A stretch of DNA of 64,000 nt, from contig NZ_JAAVVC010000014.1 in assembly GCF_018449725.1 (NCBI RefSeq), forward strand, positions 62,001 through 126,000, in the 5' to 3' direction. Below the pieces are notes generated by a model. It was given only the letters and a program-made list of their open reading frames with translations, was not told the DNA's origin and did not search any database. The DNA comes from Pseudomonas sp. dw_612. GTDB taxonomy: Bacteria > Pseudomonadota > Gammaproteobacteria > Pseudomonadales > Pseudomonadaceae. The position numbers and the translations under genes were made by a program. Within the stretch, counting starts at the first letter, position 1. The number at the start of each line of letters is the position of its first letter. Shown one piece after another: positions 19,960-27,280 of the stretch.

Positions 19960-20453
19960 ACGTAGCCCTCGAGCAATTGGGCGACGCCAGCAGGCTGCAC
20001 GTCACCGAATGTGTCGTCGTCGATCATCAACGCCGGCGCCTTGTCGCAGTTGCCGAGGCAGCAGACCGGCAGCAGGGTGAAACGACCGTCGGCGGTGGTC
20101 TGACCCAGGCCGATGCCAAGCTTGCTCTGGATTTCGCTGACCACGGACTCGTGGCCGCCGATGTAGCAGACCATGCTGTCGCAGACGCGAATGATGTGGC
20201 GGCCGACCGGTTGACGGAAGATCTGGCTGTAGAACGTCGCCACCCCTTCAACGTCGCTGGCCGGGATGCCGAGGATTTCGCCGATGGCGTACAGAGCGCC
20301 GTCAGGCACCCAGCCACGTTCCTTCTGGACGATCTTCAGGGCTTCGATCGACGCCGCGCGCGGGTCTTCGTAGTGATGCAGCTCGTGCTCGATGGCCGAG
20401 CGCTCGGTTTCACTCAAGGTGAAACGGTCTGTCTGGATAAGCGTGCTGTTCAT
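19956..20453 (-). CDS. nuoE: NADH-quinone oxidoreductase subunit E (NuoE), [2Fe-2S]
   Basis: A 165-residue thioredoxin-like ferredoxin subunit carrying the off-pathway N1a cluster. The ligands are visible as CDSMVC (C-x4-C) and CCLGNC (C-x3-C from the second Cys). It lies two bases after nuoCD and overlaps nuoF. Confidence 0.97.
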   Translation of the reverse strand: MNSTLIQTDRFTLSETERSAIEHELHHYEDPRAASIEALKIVQKERGWVPDGALYAIGEILGIPASDVEGVATFYSQIFRQPVGRHIIRVCDSMVCYIGGHESVVSEIQSKLGIGLGQTTADGRFTLLPVCCLGNCDKAPALMIDDDTFGDVQPAGVAQLLEGYV

Positions 20454-20455
20454 GC

Positions 20456-22240
20456 TTAGCGGTCCACGTCGGCCATAACGAAATCGATACTACCCAGGTA
20501 CGCGATCAAGTCCGCGACCATGCTGCCTTTGATCACCGAAGGGATCTGCTGCAAGTGCGGGAAGCTTGGGGTACGAATCCGGGTGCGGTAGCTCATGGTG
20601 CCGCCATCGCTCGTCAGGTAATAACTGTTGATGCCCTTGGTCGCTTCGATCATCTGGAAGGATTCGTTGGCCGGCATGACCGGGCCCCACGAAACTTGCA
20701 GGAAGTGCGTGATCAAGGTCTCGATGTGCTGCAACGTGCGCTCTTTCGGTGGCGGCGTGGTCAGCGGGTGATCCGCCTTGTACGGGCCTTCCGGCATGTT
20801 GCGCATGCACTGCTCGATGATCTTCAGGCTCTGGCGCATTTCTTCGACGCGCACGATGCAACGGTCGTAGGCATCGCCATTGGCCGCCAGCGGGACTTCG
20901 AATTCGAAGTTCTCATAGCCGGAGTAGGGACGTGCTTTACGCAAGTCGAAGTCGCAACCGGTCGAACGCAGGCCGGCACCGGTGACGCCCCATTCCAGGG
21001 CTTCTTTGGTGTTGTAGGCAGCGACGCCGATGGTCCGGCCCTTGAGGATGCTGTTGTCGAGCGCGGCTTTCTGGTATTCGTCCAGACGCTTTGGCATCCA
21101 CTCGACGAAGTCTTTCACCAGTTTTTCCCAGCCGCGCGGCAGGTCGTGGGCGACGCCACCGATGCGGTACCAGGCCGGGTGCAGACGGAAACCGGTGATG
21201 GCTTCGATCACCGTGTACGCCTTCTGACGGTCGGTGAAGGTGAAGAACACCGGGGTCATGGCGCCGACGTCCTGGATGTAGGTACCCAGGAACAGCAGGT
21301 GGCTGGTGATCCGGAAGAACTCGGCCATCATGATGCGGATGACGTCGACCTTCTCGGGCACCTTGATGCCGGCCAGCTTCTCGACCGAGAGCACGTACGG
21401 CAGGTTGTTCATCACGCCGCCGAGGTAGTCGATACGGTCGGTGTACGGGATGAAGCTGTGCCAGGACTGACGCTCGGCCATCTTCTCGGCACCACGGTGG
21501 TGGTAACCGACGTCCGGCACGCAGTCGACGATCTCTTCACCGTCCAGCTGCAGGATGATGCGGAACGCACCGTGCGCGGAAGGGTGGTTAGGACCGAGGT
21601 TGAGGAACATGTAGTCCTCGTTCGCCCCGGAACGCTTCATGCCCCAGTCTTCAGGCTTGAAGCGCGCGGCTTCTTCCTCGAGCTGTTGCTTGGCCAGGTT
21701 CAGGGTGAACGGGTCGAACTCGGTGGCACGAGCCGGGAAGTCCTTGCGCAGCGGGTGACCTTCCCAGGTCGGCGGCATCATGATGCGGGTCAGGTGCGGG
21801 TGACCTTTGAAGTCGATCCCGTACATGTCCCAGACTTCACGCTCGTACCAGTTGGCGTTCGGCCAGATGCTGGTGACGGTCGGCAAGCTGAGGTCGCTCT
21901 CGGACAAGGCAACCTTGATCATCACGTCACTATTACGTTCGATCGACATCAAGTGATAGAACACAGTGAAGTCGGCGCCGCTTGGCAGCCCTTGACGCTT
22001 GGTGCGCAGACGCTCGTCCACGCCGTGCAGGTCATAGAGCATGACGTACGGCTTGGGCAGGTTGCGCAGGAAGGTCAGGACTTCGACGAGTTTGGCGCGG
22101 GCAACCCAAAGCACCGGCATGCCGGTGCGGGTAGGCTGGGCGGTGAATGCCTCGGGGCCAAAACGGTTGTTCAGTTCGACGACCACATCCTGGTCGTCTG
22201 CCTTATAAGGCGGGATGTACAGAGCACTGCCTGTAGTCAT
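20456..22240 (-). CDS. nuoC: Fused NADH-quinone oxidoreductase subunit C/D (NuoCD)
   Basis: A 594-residue fusion. About the first 190 residues are NuoC-like (ending near REVWDMYGIDFKGHPHLTRI). The remainder is the 49-kDa-type NuoD, with the quinone-site histidine loop NLGPNHPSAHGAFR and the RAEKMAERQSWHSF region. Fusion of C and D is normal in gammaproteobacteria. The length fits, and no frameshift was found in the reading frame. Confidence 0.96.
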   Translation of the reverse strand: MTTGSALYIPPYKADDQDVVVELNNRFGPEAFTAQPTRTGMPVLWVARAKLVEVLTFLRNLPKPYVMLYDLHGVDERLRTKRQGLPSGADFTVFYHLMSIERNSDVMIKVALSESDLSLPTVTSIWPNANWYEREVWDMYGIDFKGHPHLTRIMMPPTWEGHPLRKDFPARATEFDPFTLNLAKQQLEEEAARFKPEDWGMKRSGANEDYMFLNLGPNHPSAHGAFRIILQLDGEEIVDCVPDVGYHHRGAEKMAERQSWHSFIPYTDRIDYLGGVMNNLPYVLSVEKLAGIKVPEKVDVIRIMMAEFFRITSHLLFLGTYIQDVGAMTPVFFTFTDRQKAYTVIEAITGFRLHPAWYRIGGVAHDLPRGWEKLVKDFVEWMPKRLDEYQKAALDNSILKGRTIGVAAYNTKEALEWGVTGAGLRSTGCDFDLRKARPYSGYENFEFEVPLAANGDAYDRCIVRVEEMRQSLKIIEQCMRNMPEGPYKADHPLTTPPPKERTLQHIETLITHFLQVSWGPVMPANESFQMIEATKGINSYYLTSDGGTMSYRTRIRTPSFPHLQQIPSVIKGSMVADLIAYLGSIDFVMADVDR

Positions 22241-22312
22241 GGTTATTTATCGCTTTCGGTCAACGTAAAGAATGAAGCCAGTGTCTCGTTCTATAAAAGA
22301 AGCAGAGCTGGA

Positions 22313-22987
22313 TCAGACTTCGTCGGGGCTGCGCAGGTTGGTGACTGCGATTCGCTGTTCGCGGCGCTGTTCCTTTTGCGAAGGCATCTCGGCGCGATAC
22401 ACGCCTTGATCACCAACGACCCAGGAAAGCGGACGACGCTCCTGTCCAATCGACTCTTGCAAGAGCATCAAGCCTTGCAGAAAAGCTTCGGGACGGGGCG
22501 GGCAGCCAGGCACGTAGACGTCCACGGGCAGGAACTTGTCCACCCCTTGAACGACGGAGTAGATGTCGTACATGCCACCGGAGTTGGCGCACGAACCCAT
22601 GGAGATAACCCATTTAGGCTCGAGCATTTGCTCGTAGAGACGCTGAATGATCGGCGCCATCTTGATGAAGCAGGTACCGGCGATAACCATGAAATCCGCC
22701 TGACGCGGCGATGCCCGGATAACCTCGGCGCCAAAGCGCGCGATGTCGTGGGGCGCCGTGAAGGCGGTGGTCATTTCCACGTAGCAGCACGAAAGACCGA
22801 AGTTATACGGCCACAGGGAGTTCTTGCGCCCCCAGTTGATCGTGCCGTTAAGCACGTCTTCGAGCTTGCCCATGAAGATGTTTTTGTGGACTTGATCTTC
22901 TAACGGATCGGAAACGGTTTCCCGCTCGCCAATCGGATACTGCTCGTTAGGAGCATCGGGGTCGATCCTGGTGAGATTGTATTGCAT
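22313..22987 (-). CDS. nuoB: NADH-quinone oxidoreductase subunit B (NuoB), N2 cluster
   Basis: A 224-residue subunit holding the terminal N2 [4Fe-4S] cluster that reduces quinone. The ligands are the tandem cysteines of GLSCCYVEM, GSCANSGG and PGCPPRPE. ATG 22987 is preferred over a TTG six bases upstream: a TGAGG ribosome site sits eight bases ahead of the ATG. It is 10 bases after nuoA and 72 bases before nuoCD. Confidence 0.97.
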   Translation of the reverse strand: MQYNLTRIDPDAPNEQYPIGERETVSDPLEDQVHKNIFMGKLEDVLNGTINWGRKNSLWPYNFGLSCCYVEMTTAFTAPHDIARFGAEVIRASPRQADFMVIAGTCFIKMAPIIQRLYEQMLEPKWVISMGSCANSGGMYDIYSVVQGVDKFLPVDVYVPGCPPRPEAFLQGLMLLQESIGQERRPLSWVVGDQGVYRAEMPSQKEQRREQRIAVTNLRSPDEV

Positions 22988-22997
22988 TGCCAAAGCC

Positions 22998-23411
22998 TCA
23001 TTGTTTCAGCTTCGCCTGCCGCTTGCGACGAGCTTCCGGAGCCCAGTCAAGGGCGCCCACTCGGAACAGGTAGACAAGACCTGCCAACAGAATTGCTATG
23101 AAAACGAGAGCTTCGACGAATCCGGTCCAGCCGCTTTCGCGGACGGACACAGACCAGGCAAAGAGAAAGAGGGCTTCGATATCGAAGATCACGAAGAGCA
23201 TCGCGACCAGATAGAATTTGGCTGAGAGCCGCAAGCGGGCGCCACCTGTAGGTAGCATGCCGGACTCGAACGGTTCGTTTTTGCTGCGGCCCCAGGCTTT
23301 TGACCCGAGGAGGCTGGAGACGCCAAGCATGAAGGCACAAAGGCCGACAACGCCCAGAAGGAAAATGGCAAAGCCCCAGTTGTGGGCCATGAGTCCTGTC
23401 GCTTCGGGCAT
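22998..23411 (-). CDS. nuoA: NADH-quinone oxidoreductase subunit A (NuoA)
   Basis: A 137-residue, three-helix membrane subunit and first gene of the operon. The conserved loop KNEPFESGMLPTGGARLRLSAKFY and the acidic helix FVIFDIEALFLFAW are present. The start at 23411 (MPEATG) gives the usual length; an open frame further upstream would extend it into the leader. The likely promoter is at 23499-23527, leaving a leader of about 80 nt. Confidence 0.95.
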   Translation of the reverse strand: MPEATGLMAHNWGFAIFLLGVVGLCAFMLGVSSLLGSKAWGRSKNEPFESGMLPTGGARLRLSAKFYLVAMLFVIFDIEALFLFAWSVSVRESGWTGFVEALVFIAILLAGLVYLFRVGALDWAPEARRKRQAKLKQ

Positions 23412-23498
23412 GCTGGTAATCCTTAACAGAGAGCAAAGGTCTCTGAGCTTGAAAAGAAACAAAGCAGTGACGATATGTCGCAGCAATCAATCGCGGTG

Positions 23499-23527
23499 AT
23501 TTTATGGCACAACACCGTGCAAGTAAA
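23499..23527 (-). promoter_or_regulatory. Probable sigma-70 promoter of the nuo operon
   Basis: On the minus strand TTTACT (23522-23527), exactly 17 bases, then TAAAAT (23499-23504). The -10 matches consensus at five of six bases and the -35 at four. Its -35 abuts the palindrome at 23528-23556. Confidence 0.55.
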
Positions 23528-23556
23528 ATTCCTATAGCGAAATTATTTATAGGAAT
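23528..23556. promoter_or_regulatory. Palindrome abutting the nuo -35 box
   Basis: ATTCCTATA (23528-23536), 11 bases, then TATAGGAAT (23548-23556) is a perfect 9-bp inverted repeat with arm centres 20 bp apart, the size of a dimeric regulator site. No known regulator was matched to it. Confidence 0.55.
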
Positions 23557-23618
23557 AAGGACATAGCACACCTCCAGAGCCCTGTAGCCCATGCGGTGCG
23601 GGCATTAGCAGGCTTTTC

Positions 23619-23683
23619 ATCAATATTGTTTTGTAGGAAATGTAACGGACATAGTTGCGTCTAAATGATAATCAATATTGTTT
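23619..23683. repeat. 13-bp direct repeat in the nuo upstream region, one copy inside a Fur-like box
   Basis: ATCAATATTGTTT occurs at 23619-23631 and 23671-23683, exactly 52 bp (about five helical turns) apart. The second copy extends leftward into AATGATAATCA (23664-23674). The 19-mer 23661-23679 matches the classic Fur consensus at 14 positions. Confidence 0.55.
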
Positions 23684-23836
23684 GAGTCGTTTTTTAAACT
23701 GTTTAACGGGCAGGTGAGTGGGAAGTTGTCTTATATAGCCGTTACTGCAAGTAGCGGCGACACCCGTTTTAGCGCTTTTTTCTGATCGCGGTAGCGCTCT
23801 GGATCAATGTTTTTGCACAGCCTGTCGCCGATCCCT

Positions 23837-23937
23837 TTGTAGGAGCTGTCGAGTGAAACGAGGCTGCGATCTGTTGACCTTGCTTCTAAAAACACATCAA
23901 AAGATCGCAGCCTCGTTTCACTCGACAGCTCCTACAA
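23837..23937. repeat. Perfect 35-bp inverted repeat upstream of nuo
   Basis: The left arm (23837-23871) starts TTGTAGGAGCTGTCGAG and the right arm (23903-23937) is its exact reverse complement, around a 31-base loop. The GTAGGAGCT head and GCTGCGATC tail tie it to the REP-like element at 39806, with a different middle. It lies between the nuo control region and the aceA terminator. Confidence 0.85.
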
Positions 23938-23965
23938 GGTTACGCGTGAGGGTGAAAATCCAGGC

Positions 23966-23993
23966 AAAAAAACGCCCCGAACCAGTCGGGGCG
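23966..23993 (-). terminator. Rho-independent terminator after aceA
   Basis: The stem CGCCCCGA / TCGGGGCG (23973-23980 and 23986-23993) is followed on the minus strand by seven T. It lies about 60 bases beyond the aceA stop. Confidence 0.85.
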
Positions 23994-24052
23994 TCAGATG
24001 TGCGACGTTGCGGTTAGCTTTTTATCGGGTCCGCAGCGGCCGTTTGCTCAGA

Positions 24053-25378
24053 TCAGTGGAACTGTTCTTCTTCAGTCGAACCGGTCAGCGCGGTCACCGA
24101 AGACGAGCCACCCTGGATCACGGTGGTCATGTCGTCGAAGTAGCCGGTGCCCACTTCCTGCTGGTGAGCTACGAAGGTGTAACCCTTGGCAGCGTCAGCG
24201 AACTCTTGCTCTTGCAGTTTCACGTAGGCAGTCATGTCGTTGCGGGCGTAGTCGTGCGCCAGGTTGAACATGCTGTGCCACATGTTGTGAATGCCGGCCA
24301 GGGTGATGAACTGGTGCTTGTAACCCATGGCGGACAGTTCGCGCTGGAACTTGGCGATGGTCGCGTCGTCCAGGTTTTTCTTCCAGTTGAAGGAAGGCGA
24401 GCAGTTGTACGACAGCAGTTGGTCCGGGTATTCCTTTTTGATCGCTTCAGCGAAGCGACGAGCCTCGTCCAGATCCGGCTTGGCGGTTTCGCACCAGATC
24501 AAGTCGGCGTACGGCGCGTAGGCCAGGCCGCGAGCGATGGCCTGGTCGAGGCCGGCGCGCACTTTGTAGAAGCCTTCCTGGGTGCGTTCGCCAGTCACGA
24601 ATGGCTGGTCGTACGGGTCGCAATCCGAAGTCAGCAGGTCAGCGGCGTTCGCGTCGGTACGGGCCAGGATGATGGTCGGTGTACCGGCAACGTCGGCAGC
24701 CAGGCGAGCAGCGGTCAGCTTCTGTACGGCTTCCTGGGTCGGAACCAGTACCTTGCCGCCCATGTGGCCGCATTTTTTCACGGAAGCCAGTTGGTCTTCG
24801 AAGTGAACGCCGGCGGCGCCTGCTTCGATCATGCTTTTCATCAGTTCGTAAGCGTTCAACACGCCGCCGAAACCGGCTTCAGCGTCAGCCACGATTGGCG
24901 CGAAGTAGTCGATGTAACCTTCGTCGCCCGGGCCTTTACCGGCTTTCCACTGGATCTGGTCAGCACGACGGAACGAGTTGTTGATGCGCTTGACCACGGT
25001 TGGAACCGAGTCCACCGGGTACAGCGATTGGTCCGGGTACATCGATTCGGCGGAGTTGTTGTCCGCAGCCACTTGCCAGCCCGACAGGTAGATCGCCTGG
25101 ATACCGGCTTTGACTTGTTGTACAGCCTGGCCGCCGGTCAGGGCGCCCATGCAGTTGACGAAATCTTTCTCAGGACGGAAGGACGGGTGGGCACCTTGGG
25201 TGACCAGGTTCCACAGCTTCTCGGCGCCCAGTTTTGCAAAGGTGTGCTCAGGTTGAACCGAGCCGCGCAGGCGGACGACGTCAGCAGCGGAGTAAGCGCG
25301 TGTCACGCCTTTCCAGCGTGGGTTTTCAGCCCAATCTTTTTCGAGGGCTGCAATTTGCTGTTCGCGTGTCAGTGCCAT
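24053..25378 (-). CDS. aceA: Isocitrate lyase
   Basis: A 441-residue isocitrate lyase, the first glyoxylate-shunt enzyme, splitting isocitrate into succinate and glyoxylate. The catalytic signature SVKKCGHMGGK is present with the active Cys at position 203. Metal and substrate residues appear in VADAEAGFGG and VHFEDQ. ATG 25378 gives the family's start (MALTREQQIAALEKDW); a start 66 bases upstream was rejected. Upstream is a leader-like region and an RccR-type palindrome at 25814. The malate synthase gene is not in the window. Confidence 0.96.
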   Translation of the reverse strand: MALTREQQIAALEKDWAENPRWKGVTRAYSAADVVRLRGSVQPEHTFAKLGAEKLWNLVTQGAHPSFRPEKDFVNCMGALTGGQAVQQVKAGIQAIYLSGWQVAADNNSAESMYPDQSLYPVDSVPTVVKRINNSFRRADQIQWKAGKGPGDEGYIDYFAPIVADAEAGFGGVLNAYELMKSMIEAGAAGVHFEDQLASVKKCGHMGGKVLVPTQEAVQKLTAARLAADVAGTPTIILARTDANAADLLTSDCDPYDQPFVTGERTQEGFYKVRAGLDQAIARGLAYAPYADLIWCETAKPDLDEARRFAEAIKKEYPDQLLSYNCSPSFNWKKNLDDATIAKFQRELSAMGYKHQFITLAGIHNMWHSMFNLAHDYARNDMTAYVKLQEQEFADAAKGYTFVAHQQEVGTGYFDDMTTVIQGGSSSVTALTGSTEEEQFH

Positions 25379-25813
25379 GGAGATAAACCTCGTCGCATAG
25401 GTCTGGGGTGGAAAATTCCTGCTCCTGCCAGTTACGCATTTCAAAAGGGGCGTAAAAGGCTGCTCGCTGACCAGAAGCTTAGGCGGTCAAGACGGATTCG
25501 GCGGGGATGGCGACGGGATGAACGATGGGCTCGAGGGGAAGTGAGCAGGTAAGGGCGAACTGGCGAGCGCATTCGGGCGTCGTGGGCCTTGGTACGAACT
25601 TCAGTGTGATGCCGGGTTTACCTAATTACGCTTCCGTCCCTCGGGACAACTTCGTTCCAGTCGGCAACCTCGTCAAACACACCTTGTGGGCGGTACAGAC
25701 ACGAATCGGCTTGCGGGGTAGATGCAGGCGGCGACTCGAAGGCCCTTGCCAGGGCCCCTGATTAGCGGGAGCGAGGCCATCATGCCTTTGCTTTTTTGGC
25801 TCGTCAAACGTTT
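25379..25813 (-). other. Long aceA upstream region, possible structured 5' leader
   Basis: No convincing gene was found here; a 78-codon plus-strand frame at 25525 has no ribosome site or recognisable product. If transcription begins near the palindrome at 25814-25839, aceA would have a leader of about 430 nt. Short inverted repeats such as GGCCCTTGCCAGGGCC (25740-25755) could form structure. No known riboswitch class was recognised. Confidence 0.35.
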
Positions 25814-25839
25814 TGTAGTGCTTTTTTTAAAGCACTACA
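25814..25839. promoter_or_regulatory. Palindrome with TGTAGT/ACTACA half-sites (candidate RccR operator for aceA)
   Basis: TGTAGTGCTTT (25814-25824), four T, then AAAGCACTACA (25829-25839) is a perfect inverted repeat. The outer TGTAGT...ACTACA half-sites are those reported for RccR, the Pseudomonas regulator that responds to KDPG and controls aceA and other central carbon genes. The spacing here is 14 bases against my recollection of 15-16, so the match is approximate. Confidence 0.5.
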
Positions 25840-25879
25840 TCTTTAGTCTAATACGACTCATCAGTCAGTTTTTGGTGCT

Positions 25880-26641
25880 TTAGTCCAGCGTGTCGACTTT
25901 CACCCGCAAGGTCATGTCATCCCGGCCCTGAGTAGAGTAGCTGCGGGTCCCGGCCTGTTTGTCGGCCTGAGTCTGGCGATTCACGCCGGCCAGGGTGATC
26001 CACTCGCCCAAGCGACCCGTGACAGTTGTGTCGGTACTTTGCACATTCACTACATCGGGACGTTCCTGGCTCATGCGGTCACGATTGGTACTGATCGCAA
26101 GGTGAACGATGTCGCCGGTGACGCTGGCGGTGACATAGAACCCCTGGGTCACGTTGCGATACTCGGTCTGGCTTTGCAGGCGCCCGTAAGTGTCGGTTTG
26201 CGTGCTGGTCAGCGGCACGCTCTGGCCGACCTGGATCAGCGCCGGCGTACCTTCACTGGCCTGCACCTGCTGGACGCCGCCGTCACGGCTGTCGGTGCTG
26301 CGGTTGATGATGCGGGTCTGGCTGGGCTTGGCGCCGTTCACCGAGTAACCCTGATCGCCCTGGAAGTTGTTTTCGTTGGTGTCGACCGTGATCAGAAGGC
26401 GTTTGGCGGCCACGTCGAGTTGGCTGATCAAAGCCTTAAGTTCGTCGATCTTGCGCTGTTCGGCGTTGACGATCAGTTGATTGCCATAGGCGCTGACCTG
26501 GCCGTCCTTGCCGATGAAATTCTGCGCCACCGACAGCATGTCGGCGCTGGTGCGATAGTTCAGGGGCACGATCTCGGTGGCGGCCATGACCGAAAAACTG
26601 CAGGTCAGCAGCAGCGTGGTGAGCAGGGTGCGTAGGGACAT
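25880..26641 (-). CDS. Exported secretin N-domain-like protein
   Basis: A 253-residue protein with a signal peptide (MSLRTLLTTLLLTCSFSVMA, cut before Ala21). It then has a fold-like pattern EIVPLNYRTSADMLSVAQNF ... NQLIVNAEQRKIDELKALISQLD, typical of the N-domains of type II/III secretins and PilQ. The rest (TPALIQVGQSVPLTS, ITLAGVNRQTQ, DDMTLRVKVDTLD) resembles the start of a secretin beta-domain, but the protein stops before the pore and anchoring segments. No secretion genes adjoin it, so a stand-alone periplasmic role is likely; function unknown. ATG 26641 follows GGAG and starts the signal peptide directly. Confidence 0.65.
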   Translation of the reverse strand: MSLRTLLTTLLLTCSFSVMAATEIVPLNYRTSADMLSVAQNFIGKDGQVSAYGNQLIVNAEQRKIDELKALISQLDVAAKRLLITVDTNENNFQGDQGYSVNGAKPSQTRIINRSTDSRDGGVQQVQASEGTPALIQVGQSVPLTSTQTDTYGRLQSQTEYRNVTQGFYVTASVTGDIVHLAISTNRDRMSQERPDVVNVQSTDTTVTGRLGEWITLAGVNRQTQADKQAGTRSYSTQGRDDMTLRVKVDTLD

Positions 26642-26720
26642 GTCCGTTATCTCCGCTTTCGAAAGGCTTGATATTGCCAGTTTGTCGGCCCGGGGTGGGG
26701 CAAGTTGAATCGTAGACAGC

Positions 26721-26756
26721 AAAACGCCCCGGCATCCGAAGATGGCGGGGCGTTTT
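26721..26756 (-). terminator. Terminator downstream of the GNAT gene
   Basis: A 16-bp stem with one mismatch (AAAACGCCCCGGCATC / GATGGCGGGGCGTTTT) has a CGAA loop and A/T tracts at both ends, so it could work in either direction. It separates the acetyltransferase gene from the secretin-like gene. Confidence 0.8.
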
Positions 26757-26776
26757 GTGGTGTTCTTGCGGGTGTC

Positions 26777-26839
26777 TTCGCGGGCAAGCCTCGCTCCTAC
26801 AGTACGCGAATATCCGTAGGAGCGAGGCTTGCCCGCGAA
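26777..26839. repeat. REP-type inverted repeat
   Basis: Perfect 24-bp arms at 26777-26800 and 26816-26839 (right arm begins GTAGGAGCGAGGCTTG) with a 15-base loop. The arm differs from the GTGGGAGCGGGCTTGCTCGCGAA type at several bases, so it is a subtype. Confidence 0.85.
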
Positions 26840-26854
26840 GGCCTCACCTCGGTA

Positions 26855-27280
26855 TCAGGCCGAATGCCGAACCATGTCCACATGCGGAATCCCGGCTTCC
26901 AGGAATTCCTCACTGACCAGGCTGAAACCCAGGCGCTCATAGAACGCCGTGGCCTGCACCTGTGCGCTGAGCATCTGTTGCTTCAGCCCACGCTTCTCGG
27001 CTTCACCGATCACCGCTTGCATCAGCGCATCGCCGACTTTCAAACCACGCCAGTCCTTGAGCACCGACACCCGGCCGATGTGACCATCGGGCAGCAGGCG
27101 GGCGGTGCCAATTGGAAAGTCGCCTTCGAAAGCGAGGAAATGCACCGCTGTCGCGTCATCGGCATCCCATTCCAGTTCAGGTGGAACGGATTGCTCGGCG
27201 ATGAACACCGTCTCACGAATGCGCCGGATCTCAGCGATATCCTTTTGCCAGTCTGCGACACGAACGTGGATTTTATTCAT
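26855..27280 (-). CDS. GNAT-family N-acetyltransferase
   Basis: A 141-residue GCN5-related acetyltransferase. The acetyl-CoA-binding motif A region is visible as IGRVSVLKDWRGLKVGDALM, preceded by a beta-strand pair (AVHFLAFEGDFPIGTARLLP) and followed by the C-terminal ATAFYERLGFSLVSEEF. ATG 27280 was chosen over a TTG two codons upstream. It overlaps the end of roxA by 8 bases, so the two are probably co-transcribed. The substrate cannot be told from sequence. Confidence 0.88.
   Translation of the reverse strand: MNKIHVRVADWQKDIAEIRRIRETVFIAEQSVPPELEWDADDATAVHFLAFEGDFPIGTARLLPDGHIGRVSVLKDWRGLKVGDALMQAVIGEAEKRGLKQQMLSAQVQATAFYERLGFSLVSEEFLEAGIPHVDMVRHSA

Noticed and set aside
15755..22903. 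Very long open frames on the plus strand opposite nuoG, nuoF and nuoCD
   Set aside because: They mirror highly conserved complex I genes in GC-rich DNA, have no recognisable domains and unnatural composition (rich in His, Arg, Gln, Val), and lack ribosome sites. They are antisense shadows.
25525..25761. A 78-codon plus-strand frame upstream of aceA
   Set aside because: No ribosome site, no recognisable domain, and it lies in the probable aceA leader.
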